Assembly: GCF_019711315.1 (NCBI RefSeq)
Contig: NZ_CP081294.1
Span: forward strand, 1,860,001 to 1,924,000
Length of the DNA: 64,000 bases
Source of the DNA: Qipengyuania gelatinilytica
GTDB lineage: Bacteria; Pseudomonadota; Alphaproteobacteria; Sphingomonadales; Sphingomonadaceae
Direction: 5' to 3'
Shown: one piece after another, positions 25,232 through 33,462 of the stretch
How the letters are laid out: each line of letters begins with the position of its first letter
Numbering within the stretch: the first letter of the stretch is position 1
The notes under the pieces: generated by a model
What the model saw: only the letters and a program-made list of their open reading frames with translations
Databases searched by the model: none
What the model was told of the DNA's origin: nothing
Made by a program: the position numbers and the translations under genes

Positions 25232-27534
25232 GATGTCTCGCGGATTTCGATCAGCGGCACAGAAGGCGCTTCGCCTGCGGCAAAGGTTGCGCCGGAAATG
25301 TCGAGCCGGTCTTCGGCAAAGCGTACAGGCACATCGAAGAGGAAACCTGCGCGGATTTCCGATCCCGCGGCGGGAGCTGCGTCGAACCGGATCACGCCCT
25401 TGCCGACATGCGTCCAGCCGGATGCGGGCTGGCCGTCGATACTGACGAGAATGCTGCCATCCTCGGGACGGGTAATCGGACGCTGCTGATCGCCGTAGTT
25501 CCGGCGAAGCTGGAAATCGGCAAGCATTCCGTCGCCAGTGCCGATTATCTCGTCGAATGCGGTCGGTTGGCCGTCGCCTCCGTTCGAGCTGAAGTCGTAG
25601 GGATCGCGCAGGCGAAATCCGCGAGCTGGGCCATACCGTGCGCGGAAGAACTCGAGCAGCACGCGCAGCTCCGCCTGCGAGCGGACGCCGGGGCCGACGT
25701 CATAGCGCATGCGTGCATCGCTCCAGAGTGCATTGCGGCGCTCGTGGCCCGAAGCGGTCACGGCGACGCTGGTCGAAAACTCGGGGCTGGCAGAGGCATC
25801 GCGCCCCAGTGCCAGCGGGTAGGCGACATCGTCGAAGGCGTTCACCTCGTCCTCCTCGTAAGTGGGCAATCTTGTGTATCCGTCGCGCAAAACCTGCGGC
25901 AGCGCCCAGACGAAGCGCTGGGAGATGCCGCGCTCGCGTGCATCGTCGAGTGCGCGGTCGATGCGCGGCCAGAAGACATGGGCATCGGCTTGGTCGAGCA
26001 CGAAACCGGCGAGGTAATCCTGCCGCTCGATCGGGTAGCCGAGGCGCGCCTCGACGAACTCCAGCGCTGCCTTGCGCGCAGCATCAGCGCCGCTGGTGAG
26101 CCAGTCGTAGTCCTCGAGCTGCAACCTGTCGAAAGCCGGCCATGCCCAGCCGCTCGGAAGGTTGGCGCGGTACAGTTCGGGCATTTCGGGATCGAGCACC
26201 GTCGGCGTGAAGGCGAGGAGCAGGATCTCGGCCTCTTCACTGGCCGCATCGCGTACGGCCTGCGCCAGCGCTGCGGTCGCATCGGCGAGCGCCTGACCGG
26301 CGCGGTCGAGCAGTGCCTTCTGATCCGCGTCGAGCGGCTGGCGCATGTCGGTAATCGCGACCATGTCACCGCCCCATTCGGCGCGTGCTTTCGCGTCATA
26401 GATGCATGGTGCGCCCGTATTCGACTGGACCCACCACCATGGTTCGCCGATCTGGAACAGGACCTTGGCGCCCGCCCCTTCGAGCAGGGCGACAAAGTTC
26501 ACAGCGACCGATTGCAGGAAGGTCATCGCGCTCGGATTGAGCGGCGAGAGCAGGGCCGAAGGCGGGTCCCATCCGGTGCGTCCGAAGCCCCAGTTCCAGT
26601 CGCGCTGCTCCCACCAGTCGGGGCAGTCCTGCGCCAGCAGCTCGAAGGACAGCGAGGCGATCGGAGCGAAGCCCATCTCAACCGAGCGAGCGAAGAAATC
26701 CGCGTGCCAGCTGGTGGCAGGGCCGCACAATTCGCCGGCATACTTCACCAGCGAAGCCGTGTCCTGGAGCCGGTAATAATGGCTCATGCCGACATAGTGG
26801 ACGATCCGCCCGCGGTAGCCGAGCTGTTCGACCTGCCGCAGCAGGCGTGCCGGAGTCTGGTTGAAGGCATCGTCATAGGCCGTCGCCATCTGCTCGCCAT
26901 GCGCGGGGATCATCACATCGCTGATCTCGAGCATGGCGCCTTCGCCTTCGCAGGAGATGTCGGAAATCTCCGCCCATGCATCCTGCCTTGCGGACAGTCG
27001 CTCGCTCGAACCCTCGACATAGCCTTGGGGCGCAAGGCTGATGAACATGCGGTCAATGTCGCCCGGCTCGATCGCTTCGCCGGGCAAGGCATAGCCGGAC
27101 TGAAGCTCGCTGAAGGGCAATTCGATCAGTGCGTCTTCGATTGTGCCACTGGCGAAATTCCACAAACGGATATACCAGGCACGCGAGATGCCGTTTGCAT
27201 CGCGGCCCTCGATCGTGAGCGTCGGACCATTGGGCTGGTCGAGCGCGATCAGGCCCGACGAGCGCCAGCGAAACCGCAGCACGCAATGCGCGTAGTCGCG
27301 GCGGGTCGCGTAAGCGAGGAGCGGGTGGTCGAGCGTGTCCTCGCTTTCCCAGATCAGCCCTGCAAGTTCGCCCTCGTGATAGAACTCGGCGTCCACCCGC
27401 ATCGCGTCATGCGACGTTGTGACGACGCTCGCCATCATCGGGCGCGGGAAGTTCACCGTCCAGAATCGCGGATCGAAGCGCTGGATCCAGTCGGAATGCT
27501 GTCGCCTCCGCTCGGAGGCTAGCCAGAATGCCAT
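25228..27534 (-). CDS. Fused TIM-barrel-like / DUF2460 distal tail protein (g12-like)
   Basis: The 768-residue protein has two parts. The C-terminal 204 residues (about 565-768) are DUF2460, the GTA distal tail protein g12: SGHERRNALW, RYDVGPGVRS, FRARYGPARGFRLRDPYDFSS and a GFLFDVPVRF end. The N-terminal 550 residues hold a beta-rich carbohydrate-binding-like stretch (about 60-200), then an alpha/beta barrel-like region with glycosidase-style strands (IGEPWWWV, LSFELLAQDCPDWW). RcGTA g12 is only about 210 residues, so this is a large fusion. It probably caps the tail tube and may contact cell-surface glycans. Confidence 0.85.
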   Translation of the reverse strand: MAFWLASERRRQHSDWIQRFDPRFWTVNFPRPMMASVVTTSHDAMRVDAEFYHEGELAGLIWESEDTLDHPLLAYATRRDYAHCVLRFRWRSSGLIALDQPNGPTLTIEGRDANGISRAWYIRLWNFASGTIEDALIELPFSELQSGYALPGEAIEPGDIDRMFISLAPQGYVEGSSERLSARQDAWAEISDISCEGEGAMLEISDVMIPAHGEQMATAYDDAFNQTPARLLRQVEQLGYRGRIVHYVGMSHYYRLQDTASLVKYAGELCGPATSWHADFFARSVEMGFAPIASLSFELLAQDCPDWWEQRDWNWGFGRTGWDPPSALLSPLNPSAMTFLQSVAVNFVALLEGAGAKVLFQIGEPWWWVQSNTGAPCIYDAKARAEWGGDMVAITDMRQPLDADQKALLDRAGQALADATAALAQAVRDAASEEAEILLLAFTPTVLDPEMPELYRANLPSGWAWPAFDRLQLEDYDWLTSGADAARKAALEFVEARLGYPIERQDYLAGFVLDQADAHVFWPRIDRALDDARERGISQRFVWALPQVLRDGYTRLPTYEEDEVNAFDDVAYPLALGRDASASPEFSTSVAVTASGHERRNALWSDARMRYDVGPGVRSQAELRVLLEFFRARYGPARGFRLRDPYDFSSNGGDGQPTAFDEIIGTGDGMLADFQLRRNYGDQQRPITRPEDGSILVSIDGQPASGWTHVGKGVIRFDAAPAAGSEIRAGFLFDVPVRFAEDRLDISGATFAAGEAPSVPLIEIRETS

Positions 27535-27544
27535 TGTTCGCCTC

Positions 27545-28108
27545 CTAGGCCGTTAGCGCGCGACGTACTGCGCTCGCCACCTGGCGCGAGGACCGCTGGA
27601 GCGAAGCGGGCGCAGAGCTTCCGCGCGGCTGGGGCAGGTTGATAGAGACGCGCACGTCGTTGCGCGTGCCGCCGATAGACGCGTTCCTCTCGACCCGCCC
27701 TGCGCTGTCCGGGACGAACAGTTCCGGCCCGCGCTCGCCCACGAGATAAGGCGTCGAGGGCGAGACAAGTCCCCCCGTCGCGCGTCCGGGGAGGCCGAAC
27801 AGGCCAGTCAGTATTCCGCCGATTCCGCTTCCTCCGCCCAGACCTGCAAAGATCTGCTCGAGCCCTCCTGAAAGCGCCTTCGCGGCGATTTCGTCGAGCG
27901 CGGCAAGGGCGGTGCGCTTGAGGTCCTCGAAACCCAGCTTCCCGTCTTGCAAGGCGCTCTTCAGGCTGCGCTGCAAGACCTTTCCTGCATTGTCGAAACC
28001 GGGCAGCAGCGAGCTGTCGAAATCGCTCTTCATGCGGGCCACGTCCTGCGCAAAGCCCGATGTTTCGGCGCGCACCGACACGACGAGCTGTTCGAAATCA
28101 TCTTCCAT
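27545..28108 (-). CDS. GTA tail tape-measure protein (g11-like)
   Basis: The 187-residue protein has an amphipathic helical first half (LVVSVRAETSGFAQDVARM), a glycine-rich stretch, and the C-terminal GGLVSPSTPYLVGERGPELF motif seen in phage tape-measure proteins. Its small size fits the short tail of GTAs (RcGTA g11 is about 220 residues). The start overlaps the end of the g10.1-like gene by 11 bases. Confidence 0.88.
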   Translation of the reverse strand: MEDDFEQLVVSVRAETSGFAQDVARMKSDFDSSLLPGFDNAGKVLQRSLKSALQDGKLGFEDLKRTALAALDEIAAKALSGGLEQIFAGLGGGSGIGGILTGLFGLPGRATGGLVSPSTPYLVGERGPELFVPDSAGRVERNASIGGTRNDVRVSINLPQPRGSSAPASLQRSSRQVASAVRRALTA

Positions 28109-28295
28109 TGCGATCCCTTTCGATCATCGCCGCGATCTCATCGCGGCTGGGCGGCGCGTCGGCCTGCTCGACCGGCCCGAGAGAGGCGGCAAGTTCTGCA
28201 GGTGTCGCATTCCAGAAGGTGTCGGGCGTCCAGCCGAGCAGGCGTGCGGCCATGCCGGACAGCCTGACTGCGCAGCCCGAGAAATCCTCTGCCAT
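28098..28295 (-). CDS. Small tail-assembly chaperone, GTA g10.1-like
   Basis: The 65-residue protein contains GMAARLLGWTPDTFWNATPAE, the pattern of the phage tail-assembly-chaperone family found just before the tape-measure gene. It follows the g10 gene with no gap. In tailed phages this position makes a chaperone for the tape-measure protein; here it is an independent gene, with no frameshift signal needed. Confidence 0.85.
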   Translation of the reverse strand: MAEDFSGCAVRLSGMAARLLGWTPDTFWNATPAELAASLGPVEQADAPPSRDEIAAMIERDRNGR

Positions 28296-28634
28296 TCAGC
28301 GCCCGCGAAGAACCTGGCCGAGAAGCAGCTTGAGCGGGACCGATGCACGGGCCACGCCCATCTCGACGACCGCTTCACCGACATCGGCGCGCTCGACAAC
28401 GCCCGGTCTGGCGAGGCAATGCCAGAACAGGGCGGCGATTTCGGACAGGCGTAGCTCGCCTGCAGCGGCGCGTTCAACGAGCGCGAAGAGCGAGCCGAGT
28501 TCTTCCTCCGCCCGGCACAACGCATCGAATGTGGGGCGCAAGACAAGCTCGCGCCCTCCCACATGGATCGAGGTTTCGCCCCTGGCTGGGTTTCCTGTTG
28601 CGCTACCGCCTTCGGCTGCTTGAGCTTGGGTCAC
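28296..28634 (-). CDS. GTA g10-like tail-assembly protein
   Basis: The 112-residue protein matches the GTA-gp10 pattern: VGGRELVLRPTFDALCRAEEELG followed by a helical segment with AALFWHCL. It starts at a GTG that overlaps the major tail gene's stop (GTGA). It is thought to be a tail-assembly chaperone together with the next small gene. Confidence 0.85.
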   Translation of the reverse strand: MTQAQAAEGGSATGNPARGETSIHVGGRELVLRPTFDALCRAEEELGSLFALVERAAAGELRLSEIAALFWHCLARPGVVERADVGEAVVEMGVARASVPLKLLLGQVLRGR

Positions 28635-29038
28635 GCGGGCACCACGGCGCCCGAACTTTCGAGCTGCATCGAATACGTCCGCTCGCCATTGAAGTCGCCG
28701 GAATAATCGAGCCGCTCGACCAGAAAGGACCCTTGCATCTTCGCGCCGTCCTCGAAGCTCAGCTCATAGTCGTCGATCGTACCGGCGAGCGCATGGGCGC
28801 GGATTGCATTTTCCGCATCCGAACCGAGGAAGATGCCCGAGGCACTCACCGAAACCGATCGCGTCCCCGCGCCCGAAAGCAGGTCGCGCCAGCCGCCGCT
28901 CTCCTTGTGCGTGACCACCACCGTGTCGCCGTTGATCGACATGTTCGTCGTGCGCAGGCCGGCTACGATTTCATAAGTCACGGGCGAACCGCCGTCGCCG
29001 ATCTTGAGCAGGAAGGCGGCACCTTTTTGTGCTGTCAT
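28631..29038 (-). CDS. Major tail protein, TP901-1 family (g9-like)
   Basis: The 135-residue protein is a tail-tube subunit: AQKGAAFLLKIGD, TTNMSINGDTVVVTHKESGGW, and SVSVSASGIFLGS are typical of the TP901-1 major-tail family. It would stack into hexameric rings to form the GTA tail tube. Nine bases separate it from the tail-terminator gene. Confidence 0.92.
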   Translation of the reverse strand: MTAQKGAAFLLKIGDGGSPVTYEIVAGLRTTNMSINGDTVVVTHKESGGWRDLLSGAGTRSVSVSASGIFLGSDAENAIRAHALAGTIDDYELSFEDGAKMQGSFLVERLDYSGDFNGERTYSMQLESSGAVVPA

Positions 29039-29047
29039 TGGTAACTC

Positions 29048-29440
29048 CTAGGAAGTCGAAAGAAGACGGAAGCGGTATTCGAGAAGCACCGCCCGGATTG
29101 ATCGCGCGCGGCGTTCCACGCGGCTGCGCAGGAACTGCGTGCTCACGATGCGAAAGCTTGGCTGGGCCGGAGCCATGGTGGCGATGCGCTGTTCGATGCG
29201 GGTTGCGATGGCGGCGCTCGCGGCGGGGTCGTCGCTGCGGTCGAGAAGCTCCAGCGCCAGGCGCACTTCGCGCCCGGTGCTGGTCTTGGTCGACCAGTCG
29301 GCCGACGCGCTTGCCGCGATGGACAGTGTGGGTGCAGGTGCGGGCGAGGGCCCCTCTTCCTGCACGGCGTTGAGCGATGCCGATAGTTCGGTGTCGCTGG
29401 CGAGCCAGTCGACAAGCGAAGTGCGAAGGGCACTCTCCAT
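29048..29440 (-). CDS. DUF3168 tail terminator (g8-like)
   Basis: Starting at the ATG at 29438-29440, the 130-residue protein has the DUF3168 pattern, including LRTSLVDWLASDTELSASL and a VRLALELLDRSDD strand-helix. It joins tail tube to head. Its ATG overlaps the stop of the small gene upstream (TAATG). Upstream extension to 29803 is out of frame with family sequence. Confidence 0.88.
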   Translation of the reverse strand: MESALRTSLVDWLASDTELSASLNAVQEEGPSPAPAPTLSIAASASADWSTKTSTGREVRLALELLDRSDDPAASAAIATRIEQRIATMAPAQPSFRIVSTQFLRSRVERRARSIRAVLLEYRFRLLSTS

Positions 29441-29580
29441 TACAGCGCTCCTTTCAGAAATTCGGGCCACAGCTGCCGAGGGTCTCGCCAGTCGACGCGC
29501 TTGCGGCGCAGCAGGCGTTCGGCTCGTTCGAGTGCGATGCGTTCGGCGCGTGCCTGCAGCCGGTCCACAAGCGCGCTCAC
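29440..29580 (-). CDS. Tiny basic GTA protein at the g7 position
   Basis: A 46-residue reading frame starts at a GTG overlapping the g6-like stop (GTGA), the same coupling used elsewhere in this cluster; an ATG at 29598 would add six residues. The product is one charged helix (DRLQARAERIALERAERLL) and a basic RKRVDWRDP tail. RcGTA g7 is over 100 residues, so this is either a shrunken replacement or an unrelated small protein. Function unknown. Confidence 0.6.
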   Translation of the reverse strand: MSALVDRLQARAERIALERAERLLRRKRVDWRDPRQLWPEFLKGAL

Positions 29581-30113
29581 AGCCGCAGCTTTCGCCATGG
29601 TCTCCAGAGCGCTGCGATGGCTGCGGGCAGCTGGCCCGGTTCCCCTCGCTCTCGCTCGCGGAAGCTGTGGGCTGCATGCCGGATGACGCCGTGGCGCAGA
29701 CCCTCGTCGAGGTCCTCCCATTCGCTTGCCGCGCCGGCGTAATAGCGCAGCTCGAGGCGAGCTTCGGGGATTTCGCCGGCGAGAGTGAATGTCGCGCAGC
29801 CATCGGCCTCGAACGTGAGCGAATAGTCGTCAGCGGTCAGCAGCCGTGCGTCGAGCCCGTCGATTGCAGTGGCGTCGATCAGCGAGATGCAAGGTGTTGC
29901 CGACAGCCGGTGAGAGACGGCGGCGGACAGCATGGTCTCGCGCACCTCGCATTTGAACGGGACCGTGCCGGTGAAGCGTTCGCATAGCGCCAGCGCGCCG
30001 GCGATCAGTTCGGTCAGCAATTCGTCCTCATGTGCCGTGCCGATCGATAGCCAGCGCTTGAGTTCGGCAAGCGGCGCTCCGCTCAGGCTCGGCGGGGCGG
30101 AAATGTGTTTCAT
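29577..30113 (-). CDS. Head-tail connector protein (g6-like)
   Basis: Starting at the ATG at 30113, the 178-residue protein has the gp6-like connector pattern: LAELKRWLSIGTAHEDELL with a helical domain, then RLLTADDYSLTF and LRYYAGAASEWEDLDEGLRHGVIRHAAH. It would bind the portal ring. The open frame upstream to 30455 overlaps capsid coding and is ignored. Confidence 0.87.
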   Translation of the reverse strand: MKHISAPPSLSGAPLAELKRWLSIGTAHEDELLTELIAGALALCERFTGTVPFKCEVRETMLSAAVSHRLSATPCISLIDATAIDGLDARLLTADDYSLTFEADGCATFTLAGEIPEARLELRYYAGAASEWEDLDEGLRHGVIRHAAHSFRERERGEPGQLPAAIAALWRPWRKLRL

Positions 30114-30143
30114 AAACAGCTCGCAATGGTCGGCTGGAAAAGT

Positions 30144-30176
30144 GCGCCCGCGCCGAAGGGGGGGCGGCGCGGGCGC
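30144..30176 (-). other. 12-bp GC-rich hairpin downstream of the capsid gene
   Basis: GCGCCCGCGCCG (30144-30155) and CGGCGCGGGCGC (30165-30176) form a perfect 12-bp stem with a nine-base loop. On the minus strand it is followed by ACTTTTCC, a weak U-tract. It lies 8 bases after the capsid stop and 30 bases before the next start. It may partly terminate transcription or protect the 3' end of capsid mRNA. Confidence 0.65.
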
Positions 30177-30184
30177 GTCGCGGA

Positions 30185-31333
30185 TCAGAGCTCGATCTTG
30201 AGCAGCTTGATCGCGTTGGAATCGAGCACCTGGCCGCCCACGCGCTTGGTGGCGTAGAAGTGGACGAAGGGCTTGTTGGTAAAGGGATCGCGCAGCACCT
30301 GCGTCGCGCTGCGTTCCGCGATCAAATAGCCGTGGCGGAAGTTGCCGAAAGCGATCGGATATTCGCCTGCCGCGATATCGGGCATGTCTTCTGCTTCGAC
30401 CACCGGATAGCCGAGCAGGCGATCTGGCTGCCCTTCGACAAGGCCCGGCTGCCACAGGAAGGCGCCGTCGGCGGTCTTGAGCTTGCGGACTTCGGCAAGC
30501 GTGGCCGAATTCATCACGAAGCTTGCGCCCTGACGATGACTTGCCTTCATCGTGTGTACGAGGTCGATCAGCTTGGCGTCGGGATTGGTGTCGAAGCCGT
30601 CGGCATCGCCCGAGCCGATATACTGCAGCGTACCGAAAGCGCGCACCGCGTCCTCGGCAGTCGAAACGGGCGAGGAGAGGAAGCCCATCGGCTGGTTCGA
30701 ACCGCTACCGCCGACGAAGGCAGCACCTTCGGCACGGGCGAATTCCATCGCAATCTCGCTGGCGAGCCAGCTTTCGAGGTCGAAACCGGCATCGTCGAGC
30801 ATGGCTTGGCTGGCCGCGGGGTTGGCATAGAGCTCACCGGTAGGCGGGGCGATCTCGGCGAAGTTCGGGGCATCGGTTTCGGGGCGGCCCGCAGTCTCGC
30901 TCACCCAGCCCGAGGCGGTGCCACCGGTGGTGACGAGCTTGCGATAGCCGGCGCTGCCCGTCTGGACGACCTGGCTGATAGCGCGGATCGGGCTGATCTC
31001 GGTCAGCTCGCGGGCGATCATCGCATCGATCTGGCGCGGCACGGCATAGCCACCGTCCGACGGCACCGAACCGCTGATCGACTTGATTTCGGTGGTAGCG
31101 CCGCGGCGCAGGTAGCCATTGACGAAGCCCTTCACTTCGGGTGCGGCCTCATCGGTGCCGCCGATTGCCGGACGGGCGGCGCGCGTCGCGGCCTGTGCGA
31201 TCTTGTCGACACGGGCCCTAACCTCGTCAACGTCGCTGCGCAGGGCAACCATGTCGGCTTCGGTCTTGTCCTGACGGGCGACGATGTCGAAGCTGGCTTC
31301 GGCGGCGTCAGGGGTAGTCGTGGGGGTATCCAT
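30185..31333 (-). CDS. Major capsid protein, HK97 fold (g5)
   Basis: The 382-residue protein has a charged helical N-terminus (DIVARQDKTEADMVALRSDVDEVRARVDKI), probably the delta scaffold domain removed by the protease. The mature HK97-type shell domain follows, starting near KGFVNGYLRRG. It has FNFRHGYLIAERSATQVLRD-like capsid sequence near the end (here FGNFRHGYLIAERSATQVL). The ATG at 31333 has AGAGGAA upstream. It is flanked by hairpins on both sides. Confidence 0.95.
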   Translation of the reverse strand: MDTPTTTPDAAEASFDIVARQDKTEADMVALRSDVDEVRARVDKIAQAATRAARPAIGGTDEAAPEVKGFVNGYLRRGATTEIKSISGSVPSDGGYAVPRQIDAMIARELTEISPIRAISQVVQTGSAGYRKLVTTGGTASGWVSETAGRPETDAPNFAEIAPPTGELYANPAASQAMLDDAGFDLESWLASEIAMEFARAEGAAFVGGSGSNQPMGFLSSPVSTAEDAVRAFGTLQYIGSGDADGFDTNPDAKLIDLVHTMKASHRQGASFVMNSATLAEVRKLKTADGAFLWQPGLVEGQPDRLLGYPVVEAEDMPDIAAGEYPIAFGNFRHGYLIAERSATQVLRDPFTNKPFVHFYATKRVGGQVLDSNAIKLLKIEL

Positions 31334-31358
31334 AGGAATTCCTCTTTCTTCAGGGCAC

Positions 31359-31381
31359 AAAAAAGCCGCCCGGAAGGCGGC
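31359..31381 (-). terminator. Terminator-type hairpin between protease and capsid genes
   Basis: On the minus strand GCCGCC-TTCCG-GGCGGC is followed by TTTTTTG: a 6-bp all-GC stem with six T. It is a canonical intrinsic terminator in the middle of the GTA operon, only about 26 bases upstream of the capsid start. There is no room for a full promoter between it and the capsid gene, so read-through or processing must be used. Confidence 0.8.
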
Positions 31382-31440
31382 GAGGGTAAATGGGTGTGTT
31401 CTTGGACGCGGCAGCCAAAGCGCGACTGCGCGTCGGCCGG

Positions 31441-31887
31441 TCAGGCCGAAGCCAAGCGACCCGGACGGGTCGCGCCCGGCGTTTGAGGGTCTGACAAAAA
31501 ATGCACCCGGGCACTATCCTGCAGGGGATGCGTGACGAGGCTGACCTCGAACAGTTCGATATCGGCGAGCTCGCGGCCATTTGCGGTCTTGCGAAAGCCG
31601 CGCGCCCGGTAGCCGAAGCTGAGGCCGTTCACCGCCCGCTCGCGCAGCAGCTTGGCTGCGCGCCCTTGCGGGTTGTCGATGCTGGCAATGATGCGCAATC
31701 CGCGCGCATCCTCGCCCGCGGTTTCGATCCAGCCGATGCGCTGGTCGGGACGGTGCTGCCAGTAGAGAGGGAAGGGCTCGCGGCGTTCGGCCAAGGTGCG
31801 ATGGAAGGCGCCGGGACGGATGATGTCTCGCGCGCCGTCCGGCTTGTCGAAGAGGGCGGCATAGCCAGCGATGCGAAGAGCGCTCAC
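31441..31887 (-). CDS. HK97-family prohead protease (g4)
   Basis: The 148-residue serine protease (U35/S78) starts at a GTG overlapping the DUF6127 stop (GTGA). Typical sequence includes RIAGYAALFDKPDGARD, IIRPGAFHRTLAE, the LSFGYRA segment and the SLVTHPLQDSA region with catalytic His and Ser. It removes the capsid delta domain during head maturation. Confidence 0.92.
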   Translation of the reverse strand: MSALRIAGYAALFDKPDGARDIIRPGAFHRTLAERREPFPLYWQHRPDQRIGWIETAGEDARGLRIIASIDNPQGRAAKLLRERAVNGLSFGYRARGFRKTANGRELADIELFEVSLVTHPLQDSARVHFLSDPQTPGATRPGRLASA

Positions 31888-32192
31888 GAAAGCATCTCGC
31901 CCGCGCCGAGGCGGACCGCGATCCCGACCAGCAACAGCGCGAGAGCGCCGCGCACGATCCACTCGATCGCCGCCTTCCACGCGCTGGCCTTGGCATCGCG
32001 CCAGGCGGAAAGCAGCTCGCGCAGTTCGTCGATGTCGTCCTGAGCATCCGCATCGTCGAGACCCAGCCGGCCGAGCACGCGGCGCGCGCCCAGTTCGCTG
32101 GATTCCTCCACGATGGCGCGCAGGGTCACGAGGTCCGCGCCTTGCGTATCGGCCTGCGCGACCAGCCGCGCGAGCATGTCTTCACGAGTCAT
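31884..32192 (-). CDS. DUF6127 protein (g3.5 position)
   Basis: The 102-residue protein starts with MTREDMLARLVAQADTQGAD and continues as an acidic helix, then ends in a C-terminal membrane segment (IVRGALALLLVGIAVRLGA). It occupies the same slot as RcGTA g3.5, between portal and protease. Function is unknown. The start is fixed by a four-base ATGA overlap with the portal gene. Confidence 0.85.
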   Translation of the reverse strand: MTREDMLARLVAQADTQGADLVTLRAIVEESSELGARRVLGRLGLDDADAQDDIDELRELLSAWRDAKASAWKAAIEWIVRGALALLLVGIAVRLGAGEMLS

Positions 32193-33343
32193 TGCTGTAC
32201 CTTTCTGGCTGGCAGTCCGAGCAGCTCGCGCTTCTCGTCCGCATCTAGGAAATCGGCAGAGGTCACCTGGCTCCAGAGCTTCTCGCGGTCGTCGGCGAGC
32301 GCGGGGACACGGTCGAGATCGACGCTCGGCGGCTCGGCAAACCAGTCGCTCATGCCCGCTTGCAGCCCCTTCAGTATCTTCGAGAGCAACGGCAGCAGCG
32401 TGAGCCGCCACAGCGCGCGGTTGGCCTCGCGGTAATTGGCATAGGTGTTGTCGCCCGGCAGGCCGAGCAGCATGGGCGGAACTCCGAAGGCGAGCGCAAT
32501 ATCGCGTGCGGCGGCTGCCTTGAGCGTGGCGAAATCCATGTCGGCGGGCGAAAGGCTCATCGCCTTCCAATCGAGCCCGCCCTCGAGCAGCATTGGCCTG
32601 CCCGCATTGCCCTGGCCCTGGAAGGCGGCGGCGAGTTCTGCCTTCAGCCGGTCGAACTGCTCGGCCGACAGGCCCGCCGCATCGCCGCTGTCATAGACCA
32701 GTGCGCCGCTGGGCCGCGCAGCATTGTCGAGCAGAGCGCGGTTCCATACGCTCGCTGCATTGTGGATGGCGACTGCGGGCGCGGCAGCGGCAAGGCAGCC
32801 TGCGCCATAATGATCGTCGGTCGGGTGGAAGCCCTTGAGGTGAATGACGTTGGGCCACCCGTCTTCGTCCTCAAGCGGCAGCGTCAGCGTGCGGTCGGCG
32901 AGGATGTAGCGATAAGCGCTCGGCCAGCCATCCTCGCCCGCCACCACCTGCACCCGCTCGGGACGAAGAGGGTAGAGTTCGACCGGCACGCCCGCCCCGT
33001 CCTTGATGATCTGGACAAAGGCGTTGCCATGCAGCGCGAGATGCGCGGCGAGCACTTCCAACAGCGGCTGCGACCCGCAGGAGCATTCGATGAGCCTGCG
33101 CAACTTTTCGTCGGGATAAATGACAGGCGCGCCGCCGACACCCTCGGCCACGATCCGCACCGCACGCTGCGCCACCGGATTGGCGAGATAGGCCTCGCCC
33201 ACCTCGCGGCTGTAGTCGAAGGGCGCATGACCCGGGGCCGCATCGAAGGCAGTCGCCCAGGGCGATATAAAGCCGCGGCTGACAGGCACGCGCGATTGCC
33301 CCCCGCCCTTGAAGGCGGTGGCGAGACTGGTGAGGAAGGACAT
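32189..33343 (-). CDS. Phage-type portal protein (g3)
   Basis: The 384-residue protein is an HK97-type portal. It shows VAQRAVRIVAEGVG, ELYPLRPERVQVV, VIHLKGFHPTDDHYG and FGVPPMLLGLPGDNTYANYREAN with the terminal helical domain. Twelve copies form the DNA channel at one head vertex. Its stop overlaps the DUF6127 start; upstream, a 322-base gap separates it from the terminase. Confidence 0.94.
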   Translation of the reverse strand: MSFLTSLATAFKGGGQSRVPVSRGFISPWATAFDAAPGHAPFDYSREVGEAYLANPVAQRAVRIVAEGVGGAPVIYPDEKLRRLIECSCGSQPLLEVLAAHLALHGNAFVQIIKDGAGVPVELYPLRPERVQVVAGEDGWPSAYRYILADRTLTLPLEDEDGWPNVIHLKGFHPTDDHYGAGCLAAAAPAVAIHNAASVWNRALLDNAARPSGALVYDSGDAAGLSAEQFDRLKAELAAAFQGQGNAGRPMLLEGGLDWKAMSLSPADMDFATLKAAAARDIALAFGVPPMLLGLPGDNTYANYREANRALWRLTLLPLLSKILKGLQAGMSDWFAEPPSVDLDRVPALADDREKLWSQVTSADFLDADEKRELLGLPARKVQQ

Positions 33344-33462
33344 GTGATGCTCCTAGAGTTCGAAGCCGAGATAGTGGAACGTCGAAAATCGGGCCGTTAG
33401 GGAAATCGAAAGATCAAACTTATTAGGCATTTACGCTCAAGATTAAGGGGCAAGTTTTCGTA

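Noticed and set aside
25408..27522. 704-codon open frame opposite the GTA distal tail gene
   Set aside because: Antisense shadow with no domain; the minus-strand frame is clearly DUF2460.
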